Assembly: GCF_902459685.1 (NCBI RefSeq)
Contig: NZ_CABPSF010000001.1
Span: 806,001 to 870,000, forward strand
Reading direction: 5' to 3'
Length of the DNA: 64,000 nucleotides
Origin: Pandoraea iniqua
GTDB taxonomy: Bacteria > Pseudomonadota > Gammaproteobacteria > Burkholderiales > Burkholderiaceae
The position numbers and the translations under genes are program-made. Below are positions 21,310 to 30,288 of the stretch, one piece after another. Every line of letters starts with the position of its first letter. Position 1 is the stretch's first letter. The notes beneath the pieces were generated by a model. That model was not told the origin of the DNA, searched no databases, and worked only from the letters and a program-made list of their open reading frames with translations.

Positions 21310-21324
21310 ATTCGTCATTGGAAT
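21310..21324. promoter_or_regulatory. LysR-type binding site
   Basis: ATTC-N7-GAAT forms a dyad with the T-N11-A form typical of LysR regulators, placed between the divergent LysR and racemase-family genes and about 55 bp before the latter's start. This is the usual position of an activator recognition site. Confidence 0.5.
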
Positions 21325-21378
21325 CTCATTTTTTCGCTGCTTAGAATCGTTTGCATCAACACGTATGCAGAGGAAGCA

Positions 21379-22116
21379 ATGAGCGAAACACATGCCGCAC
21401 GAACGTGGGTCGTCGGCGTTATCGGGGGCATGGGTCCGATGGCGACCGCCGATCTTCTCGCGAAGATTACGTTGGCGACGCCGGTCGACACCGAGCAGGA
21501 TCACCTGCGCGTGCTGGTGGATTCCAACCCGAAGATTCCCGACAGAAACCGCGCCATTCTGGGCAATGGCGAGTCTCCCGCGATGGCACTGGCCGAGACC
21601 GCACGGGGTTTGCAGCGCAGTGGCGCCGACTTTCTCGTGATGGCGTGCAACACGGCGCACGCCTTTGCCGGTGCGATCCGTGCAGCGATCTCGATTCCGT
21701 TCGTGAGCATGATCGACGAAGCGTGCGACGCCTGCGTCCGAACGCAACCGAATGCCGTGCGCGTGGGGTTGCTCGCCGCCCCCGGTTGCCTGAGCGCAGG
21801 CATCTATCAGCGCGCGCTCACACGGCGCGGCCGGCAGGCGGTGGTTCTGCCGGACCCCTTGCTGGCGGAATTCGCTGCGCTGCTTTACCGGATCAAGACA
21901 GCCGGCCCCTCGGACGACGCACGCATCGGCATGAAGACGCTCGCCGACGCGTTGGTCGCCGCGGGTGCCGACGTGCTCATCGCCGCCTGCACGGAAGTGC
22001 CGCTCGTGCTGCACGCGGGCGATACCGGCCGTCCGCTGATCGATGCCACCGAGAACCTCGCACAACGTTGCGTGCAATACGCGCGCGGCAACGAACTCTT
22101 TCCCGCCACCTACTGA
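21379..22116 (+). CDS. Aspartate/glutamate racemase-family protein
   Basis: A 245-residue member of the PLP-independent Asp/Glu/hydantoin racemase superfamily. Both catalytic cysteines are present, Cys90 in [10 protein letters not shown] and Cys204 in [10 protein letters not shown], and the N-terminus [15 protein letters not shown] is typical of the aspartate racemase branch (YgeA/RacX-like). Two active cysteines imply racemisation through a two-base mechanism rather than a dead paralogue. AGGA five bases before the ATG at 21379 sets the start. It heads a rightward unit with a D-cysteine desulfhydrase-like enzyme 20 bp later, so racemisation feeding a stereospecific lyase is an attractive reading. 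Broad-spectrum racemase activity is possible. Confidence 0.85.
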   Translation: MSETHAARTWVVGVIGGMGPMATADLLAKITLATPVDTEQDHLRVLVDSNPKIPDRNRAILGNGESPAMALAETARGLQRSGADFLVMACNTAHAFAGAIRAAISIPFVSMIDEACDACVRTQPNAVRVGLLAAPGCLSAGIYQRALTRRGRQAVVLPDPLLAEFAALLYRIKTAGPSDDARIGMKTLADALVAAGADVLIAACTEVPLVLHAGDTGRPLIDATENLAQRCVQYARGNELFPATY

Positions 22117-22136
22117 TTCATCACCAGAGAATCGCT

Positions 22137-23168
22137 ATGCACCTCTCCAAATTTCCCCGCGTCCGTCTGGGCCATCTGAACACGCCGCTTGAACCGATGT
22201 CGCGCCTGAGCGAACACCTCGGCGGTCCGCGTCTGTACATCAAACGCGACGATTGCACCGGGCTGGCCACGGGCGGCAACAAGACCCGCAAGCTGGAATT
22301 CCTGATGGCCGATGCCCTCGTCAAAGGAGCCGACACGGTCATCACGCAAGGCGCCACGCAGTCGAATCACGCGCGCCAGACGGCCGCGGCGGCTGCCCGC
22401 CTCGGCATGCGCTGCATCATCCTGCTGGAAGACCGCACGGGCAATGAGGCGCACGACTATCGCAACTCCGGCAACGTATTCCTCGACCGGCTGTTCGGCG
22501 CACCGACGCGCACCTATGCCGGCGGCACCGACATGAACGCCGCGATGACCGCCGTTGCCGAAGAGGTGCGTGCGCAAGGTGGTGTGCCGTACATCATTCC
22601 GGGCGGCGGTTCGAACAGCATCGGCGCGCTCGGCTACGTCAACTGCGCGCTGGAGATCGTCGCGCAGGCCAATGAGCAGCAGATCCGTATCGATCGCGTC
22701 GTGCACGCCACCGGCAGCGCCGGCACGCAGGCCGGGCTCGTCGCCGGCTTTGAAGGCATGCGCAGCGGGATCGACGTTCTGGGTATCGGCGTGCGCGCCC
22801 CGCGCGAGGTGCAGGAAAGCAATGTTCACAAGCTGGCGTGCGAAACGGCGGAATTGCTCGGCATGGGCGACGCCGTGAGGCGTGAGCGCGTGATGGCCAA
22901 CTGCGACTACGTGGGCGCCGGTTATGGCCTGCCGACCCCGGGCATGGTCGAAGCCGTCTCGCTCGCCGCGCGAACCGAGGGCCTGCTGTTCGATCCGGTG
23001 TACTCCGGCAAGGGCATGGCGGGGCTGATCGACTTGATTCGCAAGGGGCACTTCGGCGCGGACGAAACGATCGTGTTCGTTCACACCGGTGGCAGTGCGG
23101 CGCTGTTCGGCTACATGGACACCTTCGACACGGTCCTCTCGCCGTCGTCCGACACACGACAGCGCTGA
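22137..23168 (+). CDS. D-cysteine desulfhydrase / L-cysteate sulfo-lyase-family PLP enzyme
   Basis: A 343-residue fold-type II PLP enzyme of the ACC-deaminase/D-cysteine desulfhydrase group. The Schiff-base lysine is Lys49 in [33 protein letters not shown] and [16 protein letters not shown] are the substrate and phosphate loops. D-cysteine desulfhydrase yields pyruvate, sulfide and ammonia; the close relative CuyA splits (R)-cysteate to pyruvate, sulfite and ammonia. I cannot separate these two by eye, and the slightly greater length and the N-terminal [20 protein letters not shown] would suit either. The upstream racemase and downstream symporter suggest uptake, inversion and cleavage of one amino acid or sulfonated analogue. 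Confidence 0.8.
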   Translation: MHLSKFPRVRLGHLNTPLEPMSRLSEHLGGPRLYIKRDDCTGLATGGNKTRKLEFLMADALVKGADTVITQGATQSNHARQTAAAAARLGMRCIILLEDRTGNEAHDYRNSGNVFLDRLFGAPTRTYAGGTDMNAAMTAVAEEVRAQGGVPYIIPGGGSNSIGALGYVNCALEIVAQANEQQIRIDRVVHATGSAGTQAGLVAGFEGMRSGIDVLGIGVRAPREVQESNVHKLACETAELLGMGDAVRRERVMANCDYVGAGYGLPTPGMVEAVSLAARTEGLLFDPVYSGKGMAGLIDLIRKGHFGADETIVFVHTGGSAALFGYMDTFDTVLSPSSDTRQR

Positions 23169-23355
23169 TCCCGCTTGCCGCGCCGCCGCGCGCATCCGGG
23201 GCAGCGATTTTCCGGGGTGGCGCGCGGCGCGCGGAGAGCGCGCCGGTACTTCCCACATCACACAAAGACGAAACGCAATGCGCCGGGGCGCTGGCCCAAG
23301 GTGCCGGGACGCGTGCGCCTGTCGCATTTGCCTGCGCCTCGTCGAGGAGACTGGA

Positions 23356-24702
23356 ATGAAATTCAACCGACTGGGGCTGATGATCCTTACCGGCATGATC
23401 GCCGGGGTCATTGCCGGTCAATGCGTCCATCAGTTCGCATCGGGGCCGGAGGCTATCAAGAACGCGGCGAGCTACTTCTCGCTGATGACGGAGATCTTTC
23501 TTCGCCTGATCAAGATGATCATTGCGCCGCTTGTTTTCAGCGGCATCGTCGTCGGTCTGGCAGGCATGGGCGACGCACGCGCCGTCGGGCGGGTGGGGCT
23601 CAAGGCACTCACGTGGTTCTTCTGCGCCTCGGTCATCTCGCTGACGCTTGGGCTGGTGCTGAGCAACGTGTTTCAGATCGGCCATTCGATGCATGTGGGC
23701 GTGCCTGCCGCGAACACAGCCACGGGGTTGAACACCTCGGCGTTCAATATTCATTCCTTCGTGGCGCATATCGTGCCCGCGAGTATTTTTCAGGCGATGG
23801 CACAGAACGAAGTGCTGCCGATTCTCGTGTTCTCGGTGTTCTTCGGCACGGCGATCGGCGCACTGCGGGGGAAGCTGGCCGGGCAGGTGGTTCAGGGCAT
23901 CGAGGAGCTGTTTGCCATCATGCTCAAGATCACCGGCTATGTGATGTATGTCGCGCCGCTGGGGGTGTTCTCCGCCATCGCGGCGGTGGTCGCAGTGCAG
24001 GGGCTTGGCGTGTTGCTGATTTACGCCAAGTTCATCGGCGCGATCTATTTCGGCATGTTGCTGCTGTGGGGGCTCATTCTGACGGCGGGCTATTGCTTCA
24101 TCGGCAAGTCGGTGTTCTCGCTGCTCAAACTGATACGTGAGCCGATGATCATTGCCTTTAGCACGGCCAGCGGCGAAGCGGCGTATGCCAAGACGATCGA
24201 GCAGCTCACACGGTTTGGTGTCAGCCCGCGCATCAGTTCTTTCATCTTGCCGCTGGCGTACTCGTTCAATCTCGATGGTTCGATGATGTTTCAGGCGTTC
24301 GCATCGATCTTTATCGCGCAGGTCTACAACATCCCGTTGTCGTGGGAGCAACAATTCTCGATGCTCTTCGTGATGATGCTCACGAGCAAGGGCATTGCCG
24401 GCGTGCCGCGCGCCGCAATGGTGGTTATTGCCGCGACGCTGCCGCTGTTCGGATTGCCTGTCGAGGGAATGGTGCTGCTGCTGGCGATCGATCAGTTTGC
24501 CGACATGGGGCGCACGATGACCAACGTGGTGGGCAATGCGGTTGCGACGGCGGTGATTGCCAAGTGGGAGGGGGCGCTGCGGCCGTGGACCGGCAAGGCG
24601 TGGTCGCTGGATGCCGCGCTGGGGCTTCACCCGCAGGACGACGGGACACCCTTCGTGGAGACACAGGGTGAGCTTTCTATCGGTGCGGAGCGCGCGGCCT
24701 GA
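23356..24702 (+). CDS. Dicarboxylate/amino acid:cation symporter (DAACS family)
   Basis: A 448-residue inner-membrane symporter with the GltP/GltT/DctA plan: six N-terminal helices, re-entrant loop HP1 with AFSTASGEAAYAKTIEQL, the NLDGSMMFQAFASIF segment in helix 7, HP2 with TSKGIAGVPRAAMVVIA and the ligand-binding helix DQFADMGRTMTNVVGNAVAT. The usual NLDGT is NLDGS here, and the helix-8 aspartate and arginine are in the expected place. GAGGAGA five bases upstream fixes the ATG at 23356. It takes up an acidic amino acid or dicarboxylate with Na+ or H+. Position after the racemase and lyase genes makes their substrate the probable cargo. Confidence 0.88.
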   Translation: MKFNRLGLMILTGMIAGVIAGQCVHQFASGPEAIKNAASYFSLMTEIFLRLIKMIIAPLVFSGIVVGLAGMGDARAVGRVGLKALTWFFCASVISLTLGLVLSNVFQIGHSMHVGVPAANTATGLNTSAFNIHSFVAHIVPASIFQAMAQNEVLPILVFSVFFGTAIGALRGKLAGQVVQGIEELFAIMLKITGYVMYVAPLGVFSAIAAVVAVQGLGVLLIYAKFIGAIYFGMLLLWGLILTAGYCFIGKSVFSLLKLIREPMIIAFSTASGEAAYAKTIEQLTRFGVSPRISSFILPLAYSFNLDGSMMFQAFASIFIAQVYNIPLSWEQQFSMLFVMMLTSKGIAGVPRAAMVVIAATLPLFGLPVEGMVLLLAIDQFADMGRTMTNVVGNAVATAVIAKWEGALRPWTGKAWSLDAALGLHPQDDGTPFVETQGELSIGAERAA

Positions 24703-24706
24703 GTCA

Positions 24707-24724
24707 TTCGATCCGTTCGATCCG
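24707..24724. repeat. 9-bp tandem duplication after the symporter gene
   Basis: TTCGATCCG is present twice head-to-tail, five bases after the stop codon of the symporter gene. Confidence 0.8.
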
Positions 24725-24732
24725 TAAGAGCC

Positions 24733-24767
24733 ATCAGGGCGCGTCAGCCTGCACTGCGCGCCCTGAT
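24733..24767. terminator. Hairpin between convergent genes (putative bidirectional terminator)
   Basis: Perfect 11-bp arms ATCAGGGCGCG (24733-24743) and CGCGCCCTGAT (24757-24767) lie between the stop codons of convergent genes. The stem is strong but neither side has a T-run, so termination is inferred mainly from placement. Confidence 0.5.
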
Positions 24768-24771
24768 CGGC

Positions 24772-25449
24772 TTACGTCTGACCGAGCGACAACCGATAGA
24801 TATCTGCCGGCGCGAGAATGGCCGCCGGGACACCGCGCCGCACGACATTGAGCATGGCGTCGCCCATCACGCGGGTGGTCAACACACTCGACGGCGAGAA
24901 ACTGCGCACCAGCGCCAACACCGGTTTGAGCACGAGATACAGCCATCGATAGCTGGTGGTGCGCGACTGGATGCCATCTTCAGGAACGATGGCAGCCGGG
25001 CGGAAAATCGCGACACGGCCGAAGGGCAGACGCTGCAACGCGTTTTCCGTTTGCCCTCGCACACGCGCCCACATCGTCTTGCCGCGCTCGCTGCTGTCGG
25101 CCCCGGCGCCGGACACATACACCATCGCCATGCCCGGGCTGCGGGCGACCAATTGCTGGGCGATGTGCAGCGTCAGGTCGTACGTCACGACGCGATAGTC
25201 CGCTTCCGACATCCGGAACGACGTGACGCCGATGCAGAAGAAGCACGCATCGACGTTCGCAAACACGGCGTCGCTCGCGTCGAAGGTCTTCAGATCGGGC
25301 ACCACGACGACCTTGATGCGCGGGTCGTCGTAGCCCCGCAGCGCCTGCCTGCCGACGACGATGATCTCGGTGACGTCCGAGGCCTTCAGGCAGGCGAGCA
25401 ACGCGCCTTGACCCACCATGCCACTCGCGCCGAACAGGACAATTCGCAT
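24772..25449 (-). CDS. NAD(P)H-binding Rossmann protein (atypical SDR, HTATIP2-like)
   Basis: A 225-residue nucleotide-binding protein with the N-terminal glycine motif MRIVLFGASGMVGQGALLACL and a sugar-epimerase-like core: DACFFCIGVTSF, MVYVSGAGADSS, FRPAAIVPEDG. It lacks the usual YxxxK pair at the canonical spacing, as in the HTATIP2/YbjT-type atypical SDRs, so it may bind NAD(P)H without classical dehydrogenase chemistry. GGAG seven bases before the ATG supports the start. It ends a leftward run of three dehydrogenase-like genes, only 4 bp after the preceding SDR, and probably shares their control by the TetR-type regulator further upstream. Confidence 0.8.
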   Translation of the reverse strand: MRIVLFGASGMVGQGALLACLKASDVTEIIVVGRQALRGYDDPRIKVVVVPDLKTFDASDAVFANVDACFFCIGVTSFRMSEADYRVVTYDLTLHIAQQLVARSPGMAMVYVSGAGADSSERGKTMWARVRGQTENALQRLPFGRVAIFRPAAIVPEDGIQSRTTSYRWLYLVLKPVLALVRSFSPSSVLTTRVMGDAMLNVVRRGVPAAILAPADIYRLSLGQT

Positions 25450-25453
25450 GACG

Positions 25454-26320
25454 TTACTCCGTAGGCCACACCGGGGCTGCCGCGTCGAAATCGGCGGCCA
25501 GCGTGACGGGTTTCCAGGTTTGCATCGACGCGTGACGCGCCTGCTCTTCGGCTTCAATCACCTGCCACGCATCGGAGCCCAGCACCAGACGCGCCGGCAG
25601 GTGCTTGCGCGCGGCGAGTTGCGCAATCAGTGTCGCGATGCGCTGCGGGTCACCGACTTCGTGCCCGACATAAGCGTCGATCAGCGCCTTGAACTCACCC
25701 ATCGACGGTTGGTAATCCGCCGGCAGATCGTGCAACGTTTCGCGTGCCTCGTGGCCCCAGCCGGTTCGCATCCCGCCGGGTTCCAGCGTGCAGAGCCGAA
25801 TGCCGAACGGGGCGACTTCTTTGCCCACCACATCGCTGAACCCGCCGACGGCCCACTTGGCTGCCTGATAGGCCGCGAGCCCCGGGGTACTGATACGGCC
25901 ACCCGCCGACGATACTTGAAAAATGCTGCCGCCGCCGTGGCTTCGCATGACGGGAATCGCCGCGCGCGTGAGATTCACGACACCGAAGAAGTTGGTTTCG
26001 ATCTGCGCACGAAAATCGTCGTCAGCGGTGTACTCGAACGGTTCGATATGCCCGTATCCCGCATTATTGACGAGCACATCGAGCCGCCCGAAACGGCGTA
26101 CCGCTTCTGCCACCGCATCGCTTGCCTGCGCGCCGTTCGTCACGTCGAGAGAGAACGTCGCGAGATTGTCGCCGTGCACGCTGTATTGCGCCTTCAAATC
26201 GGCAAGCTGCGCCGGATTTCGCGCCGTCGCCAATACCTTGCCACCCGCTTCAAGCGCCGCTTCGAGGATCGAACGACCCAACCCGCGCGCTGCACCGGTA
26301 ATTAACCAGACTTTGGGCAT
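25454..26320 (-). CDS. Short-chain dehydrogenase/reductase
   Basis: A 288-residue classical SDR. Cofactor motif TGAARGLG is near residues 8-15, NNAG follows in LVNNAGYGHIEPF, and the catalytic Ser-Tyr-Lys set is seen in QVSSAGG and AAYQAAKWAV. The C-terminus is extended relative to the 250-residue core, like the oxidoreductases that resemble 17-beta-hydroxysteroid dehydrogenase. It reduces or oxidises an unknown alcohol/ketone with NAD(P)(H). It is the middle gene of a leftward triplet, 20 bp after the next SDR. GGAAGGGA precedes the ATG. Confidence 0.88.
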   Translation of the reverse strand: MPKVWLITGAARGLGRSILEAALEAGGKVLATARNPAQLADLKAQYSVHGDNLATFSLDVTNGAQASDAVAEAVRRFGRLDVLVNNAGYGHIEPFEYTADDDFRAQIETNFFGVVNLTRAAIPVMRSHGGGSIFQVSSAGGRISTPGLAAYQAAKWAVGGFSDVVGKEVAPFGIRLCTLEPGGMRTGWGHEARETLHDLPADYQPSMGEFKALIDAYVGHEVGDPQRIATLIAQLAARKHLPARLVLGSDAWQVIEAEEQARHASMQTWKPVTLAADFDAAAPVWPTE

Positions 26321-26340
26321 GATAGTGATCCCTTCCAGAT

Positions 26341-27186
26341 TTACTGCGGATTGAAACCGGTCTTGCCGGCGAACATAACGGATTCAGCGAGTGCCTTCTG
26401 AGCTTGCAGCGCGGCGAGACTGCGCGTGTAGCTCGCTTCAAGCACGGCGTACGCGTCGCCACCCAGCACGGTACGCAACGGCGGTGTTGCCATCTGGCTG
26501 ACGTCGTAAATGGCGGCCGCCATTTTTTCCGGATTGCCCGATGCCTGCTCGTCGCCGACTTCCTTGATTTGCTCGCGCAGCTTGCCGACGACGCTGTTCT
26601 GATAATCGGGCAGGGCGTCGGTCCAACGGATGTTCGCAACGAAATCGGTCTTGATGGAGCCGGGTTCGATGATGACCGTCTTGATGCCGAACTCGGCGAC
26701 TTCCTGACTCACGGATTCGGCGAAGCCTTCGAGGCCGAATTTCGCGGCGTGATACATCGAGCCGCTCGGGAACGAGGCGCGGCCGCCGACACTGGTGACG
26801 TAGATCAGCGTGCCGCGCTGCTTGGCGCGCAACGCGGGAAGGAAGGCGCGGGTCACGTGAATCGGCGCGATCAGATTCAACGTGAGCTGATGGTCGATAT
26901 CCGACTGACTCATCTCTTCCATTGCACCGATGACGGCGCCGCCCGCATTGTTCACCAGCACATCGATGTCGGTGTGACGCGCGGCGACGGCCTTCACTTG
27001 TGCAACGTCGGTGACGTCGAGCGCTTCGACGCTCAGCAGATCGGGATACTTTGCGGCCAGCGATTGCATGGCGTCGGGGCGCCGCACAGCGGCCACAACG
27101 CGGTGGCCTTTTGCGAGCACGGCTTGCGTGAGCGCGAGACCCAAGCCACCCGAGGCGCCGGTGATGAACCATTGTTGTTGAGACAT
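26341..27186 (-). CDS. Short-chain dehydrogenase/reductase
   Basis: A 281-residue SDR with TGASGGLG at the N-terminus, LVNNAGGAVIG and the catalytic set in VTSVGG and MYHAAKFGLEG. The ATG at 27184-27186 has AGGAG at good distance, whereas a start 14 codons upstream does not. It leads the three-gene unit with a second SDR and an atypical NAD(P)H-binding protein. A half-site GCACTCAATT upstream (27221-27230) resembles the operator at the TetR gene (GCGCTCAATT at 27912-27921), which points to shared control. Substrate unknown. Confidence 0.88.
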   Translation of the reverse strand: MSQQQWFITGASGGLGLALTQAVLAKGHRVVAAVRRPDAMQSLAAKYPDLLSVEALDVTDVAQVKAVAARHTDIDVLVNNAGGAVIGAMEEMSQSDIDHQLTLNLIAPIHVTRAFLPALRAKQRGTLIYVTSVGGRASFPSGSMYHAAKFGLEGFAESVSQEVAEFGIKTVIIEPGSIKTDFVANIRWTDALPDYQNSVVGKLREQIKEVGDEQASGNPEKMAAAIYDVSQMATPPLRTVLGGDAYAVLEASYTRSLAALQAQKALAESVMFAGKTGFNPQ

Positions 27187-27314
27187 GGTGTAAGACTCCT
27201 TGATATAAATGCGTGCGTAGGCACTCAATTAAAAGACAAAACTATGAAAGCACAACTGCCTGAAACGAACTGACTTAGCTGAAACGACTTGGACGACCTG
27301 CTGAAACTAACGGC

Positions 27315-27884
27315 TTACGACGTGATGGCACGCCACAACATGCGCAATCCCAACTGCCGGTACTGCGTGCCCGCTTCGGGCTGCTGATTCACGTGCTCGA
27401 TGGTGGTATCGGCAATGTGCTCGATCACCGACGAGAGAAACGAAATCGGCGCATCGACCAGCAGGCCTTCCCGTACGCCGTCTTCCATCATTTGCGAGAC
27501 CGCAAGAAACGGTTCCATGCCTTGAAGCCGGGTCGCTTGCAGAATCACGCCCGAGGCCGACAGCCGTGCAACGGCGTACCGTCCGGCCGGGTTGGCGAGG
27601 CCCCAACTGACATAGCGGTCGAATACATGCGCCATGCGCTGCTGGTAGTCCGCCGCGTGGGGGTAATCCGGCATCAGGGCCCGCGCGAGATCCTGCTTGA
27701 GTTGCAGATACAGCTCCCGGAACAGGACTTCCTTGCTCTCGAAATAGGTGAACAACGTGCCTTCGGCGACACCTGCACCCTTCGCAATCGCCGACGTGGT
27801 CGCCATGACGCCGTGTTCAGCCACGGCGAGCGTTGCCGACTGGAGCAGGGCGTTACGTTTCTCGGGGCTTAACGGGCGAGCCAT
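27315..27884 (-). CDS. TetR-family transcriptional regulator
   Basis: A 189-residue TetR regulator. The N-terminal helix-turn-helix is clear (ATTSAIAKGAGVAEGTLFTYFESKEVLFRELY, residues about 27-58) and the C-terminal helical domain binds an unknown ligand. The start at 27882-27884 fits the family; the earlier open frame is unsupported. Only about 130 bp separate it from the SDR unit, which it follows in the same orientation's upstream direction, so it is the natural candidate repressor. Its own promoter carries the imperfect palindrome TGAGTGCGCGCTCA at 27905-27918, implying autoregulation. Confidence 0.88.
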   Translation of the reverse strand: MARPLSPEKRNALLQSATLAVAEHGVMATTSAIAKGAGVAEGTLFTYFESKEVLFRELYLQLKQDLARALMPDYPHAADYQQRMAHVFDRYVSWGLANPAGRYAVARLSASGVILQATRLQGMEPFLAVSQMMEDGVREGLLVDAPISFLSSVIEHIADTTIEHVNQQPEAGTQYRQLGLRMLWRAITS

Positions 27885-27904
27885 GGCAATTGCGTTAAAT
27901 AGAG

Positions 27905-27918
27905 TGAGTGCGCGCTCA
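27905..27918. promoter_or_regulatory. Putative TetR operator
   Basis: TGAGTGCGCGCTCA is a 14-bp dyad with one mismatched pair, 20 bp upstream of the TetR start codon. The adjacent GCGCTCAATT matches GCACTCAATT at 27221-27230, upstream of the SDR unit, in nine of ten positions. Confidence 0.5.
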
Positions 27919-28107
27919 ATTATACGTAACTTGCGGTGAAATGCAAATCCTTCGCCCAGAACCCTCATACCCCCGTGGCATCGACGAAACGCGAGCCTCC
28001 GCGACAAAACGCGACAAAAGCCGACGGCGCGTCAATTGTCTTGCCCGGGGCGTGGGCATAACCTCTCGGCGTCGATGAGGAAAGGCCTTGAATTGGATGG
28101 AATGACG

Positions 28108-28986
28108 ATGGCGAAGATTAGCGTACGCGTGGGGTTGGGTCTTCTTGCCGCGATCGTTGCGGTGATATCGCAACAGGCAAGCGCGCTGGAGATGTCGGCC
28201 GCACGCGGCGGGCAGATTCTCGCGTCGAACGAGGCCGCCATCCGGGCAGGTGGCGTCGCCGCGTCGCGCTGGCAGCCATCGGTGACCGACACGTGGCAGT
28301 GGCAACTCCGGGGGAAGATCAACACCACCTACAACGTGGACGTCTACGACATCGACCTGTTCGATACCGATGCGGCCGTCATCGCCCAACTCAAGCGCGA
28401 TGGCCGCAAGGTCGTTTGCTACTTTTCGGCGGGCAGCTCTGAAAACTGGCGCACCGATTTCAGTCAATTCAAAGCGTGGGAGATGGGCCGGGCGATGCGC
28501 GGCTGGGCTGGCGAGAACTGGCTCGATGTGAGATCCGACAACGTCCGTTCGATCATGAAGCAACGCCTCGACCGCGCCGTGGCAAAAGGCTGCGATGGCG
28601 TAGAGCCGGACAACGTCGACGGCTACGCCAACGACACCGGTTTTCCGCTCACCGCGCAGGATCAACTCGCCTTCAATGGCTTTCTCTCGCGCGAAGCGCA
28701 TGCGCGCAATCTGGCCATCGGTCTGAAGAACGACGTCAATCAGTTGGCGGCGCTCGAACCGCTGTTCGACTTCGCGGTGAACGAGGAGTGTCACGAGCAG
28801 AACGAGTGTCGCGGCTATCGTGCCTTCACTGTAAAGAACAAGCCGGTGTTGAACGCGGAATATCGCGCGAGCTATCGCACCGAGGCGGGGCGCCGCGAGT
28901 TGTGTGCTGCGGCGCTCGCAGCGAATCTGCGCACGCTGGTGCTACCGCGTGAGCTGGACGACAGCTTCCGATTCAGCTGCGATTGA
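28108..28986 (+). CDS. Secreted GH114 (endo-alpha-1,4-polygalactosaminidase-type) glycoside hydrolase
   Basis: A 292-residue exported protein. A signal peptide (MAKISVRVGLGLLAAIVAVI, cut probably after ASA) precedes a TIM-barrel GH114/TM1410-type domain. Family landmarks are WQWQLRGKINTTYNVDVYDIDLFD, VVCYFSAGSSENWR, the strongly conserved CDGVEPDNVDGYANDTGF and the late FAVNEECHEQNEC. GH114 enzymes cleave galactosaminogalactan-type polymers; the same fold forms the hydrolase domain of PelA. An ATG two codons earlier (28102) is an alternative start. It lies upstream of a glycosyltransferase and a polysaccharide deacetylase, with which it may act on a cell-surface or biofilm glycan. Confidence 0.85.
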   Translation: MAKISVRVGLGLLAAIVAVISQQASALEMSAARGGQILASNEAAIRAGGVAASRWQPSVTDTWQWQLRGKINTTYNVDVYDIDLFDTDAAVIAQLKRDGRKVVCYFSAGSSENWRTDFSQFKAWEMGRAMRGWAGENWLDVRSDNVRSIMKQRLDRAVAKGCDGVEPDNVDGYANDTGFPLTAQDQLAFNGFLSREAHARNLAIGLKNDVNQLAALEPLFDFAVNEECHEQNECRGYRAFTVKNKPVLNAEYRASYRTEAGRRELCAAALAANLRTLVLPRELDDSFRFSCD

Positions 28987-29142
28987 GCGCGGCACGCCGG
29001 CGCGGTAATGCGCCGAAAGTTATGTCGAGAATCTTCGTCGACAAACAAAAATAATTCTCATCAGGACTCCACACTATCTGGACATCGGGCTACGTAACAT
29101 TTGCGATGACATTACCTCGCAGTCGCGTCAGCGCCAAACCCG

Positions 29143-30279
29143 ATGAAGATTCTCTACACCAACTTCCACGTCGGCAGCGGCGGCGGGCAGGATACTTACA
29201 TTCGTGACCTCGCCGTTGCCATGAGCCGGAGCCATCAGGTGACGGTCGCGTCGCCGCCCGGCAGTCATCTGGCGACAAAATTCAAGGATGCCCCCGGCGT
29301 CGAGACGGTCGAGATTCACTTCAAGCTGCGCTGGCGCATGTGGCTGCGCGAAACCCTGAAACTGCGAAAGCTCATCGAAGCCGGGCAGTTCGACATCATC
29401 CACGTGAACGGATCGGCCGATCACCGGCAAGTCATGCTGGCGCTGGTCGGCTTGCGCAACCGGCCCGAAGTCGTCTTCACGAAGCACAACACTTACGGCG
29501 CCCACTCGCTGGGCAACTGGTTTCGCGCGAAGTTTGCCACCCGTCTGACGATTGCCGTCAGCGACCACGTGCGCGAGATGCTCGAGCGTAAATCGCCCTA
29601 CAAGAACGTGGTCGTCATCAAGCACGGCGTGCGTGCCGTCGGTCACGAGGCCTTGAACTGGGACGAGATCCGCACGCGCCGAACCGCATGGCTCGGCGTG
29701 GATTCATCCGACGCCATCATCCTTGGCAGCGCTGCAGGTACCGGTGAATCGAAGGGATGGGCCGATCTGGTGGCGGCGCTGATGCTGCTGCCCGTCGATC
29801 TTCGCAGCCGCTTCCGCATTTGGCTGGCGGGCACCGATCCGAGTGCTGCGCAGCGTGCCATGGTGTCGCGCTGCGGGCTGGACGAGCAAATCGTATTTAC
29901 CGGCTCACTCGACAGCGTGCAGGACTTGCTGGCCGTGACCGACGTGTCGTTCGTCCTGTCGTATTACGAGAGCCTGTCGTACGCCTGCCGCGAGGCCATG
30001 GCGATGGGCTGCCCGATGCTCGTGACGAACGTGGGTGGCTTGCCGGAGAACGTCTCGAACGGTGTGGATGGCTGGATCGTCCCGCCGCGCAACGCCGGCG
30101 CCATCGCGCAGGTACTTCGCGACATCGTGGCCGACCCTGGGCGCGTGCGTTTGATGGGCCACATGGCCGCCATGAAGGCGCGCTCGGAGTTCTGCTTCGA
30201 GAGCTTTGTCGCGGCCACGCAAGGGGTGTACATGGATGCGCTGTCCGTCCAGCTCATTGCGTCGAAGCAATTGGCCTGA
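29143..30279 (+). CDS. Glycosyltransferase family 4 protein
   Basis: A 378-residue GT-B retaining glycosyltransferase. The N-terminus MKILYTNFHVGSGGGQDTYI is the acceptor-domain glycine loop, and the C-terminal nucleotide-sugar site shows LSYYESLSYACREAMAMG with the EX7E pair and NVGGLPENVSNGVDGWIVPP. No signal or membrane helix is seen, so it is cytoplasmic or peripheral. No Shine-Dalgarno sequence precedes the ATG. The deacetylase gene follows after 9 bp, so the two are translated together. It probably adds a sugar to a lipid-linked or polysaccharide acceptor. A GT4 enzyme is also the polymerase (PelF) of Pel synthesis, but this one is shorter and not identifiable as PelF. Confidence 0.88.
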   Translation: MKILYTNFHVGSGGGQDTYIRDLAVAMSRSHQVTVASPPGSHLATKFKDAPGVETVEIHFKLRWRMWLRETLKLRKLIEAGQFDIIHVNGSADHRQVMLALVGLRNRPEVVFTKHNTYGAHSLGNWFRAKFATRLTIAVSDHVREMLERKSPYKNVVVIKHGVRAVGHEALNWDEIRTRRTAWLGVDSSDAIILGSAAGTGESKGWADLVAALMLLPVDLRSRFRIWLAGTDPSAAQRAMVSRCGLDEQIVFTGSLDSVQDLLAVTDVSFVLSYYESLSYACREAMAMGCPMLVTNVGGLPENVSNGVDGWIVPPRNAGAIAQVLRDIVADPGRVRLMGHMAAMKARSEFCFESFVAATQGVYMDALSVQLIASKQLA

Positions 30280-30288
30280 GGTCGCGGC

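Noticed and set aside
22639-24630. 663-codon antisense frame across the lyase and symporter genes
   Set aside because: Extremely His/Arg/Gln-rich with no domain; an artefact of high third-position GC in the sense genes.
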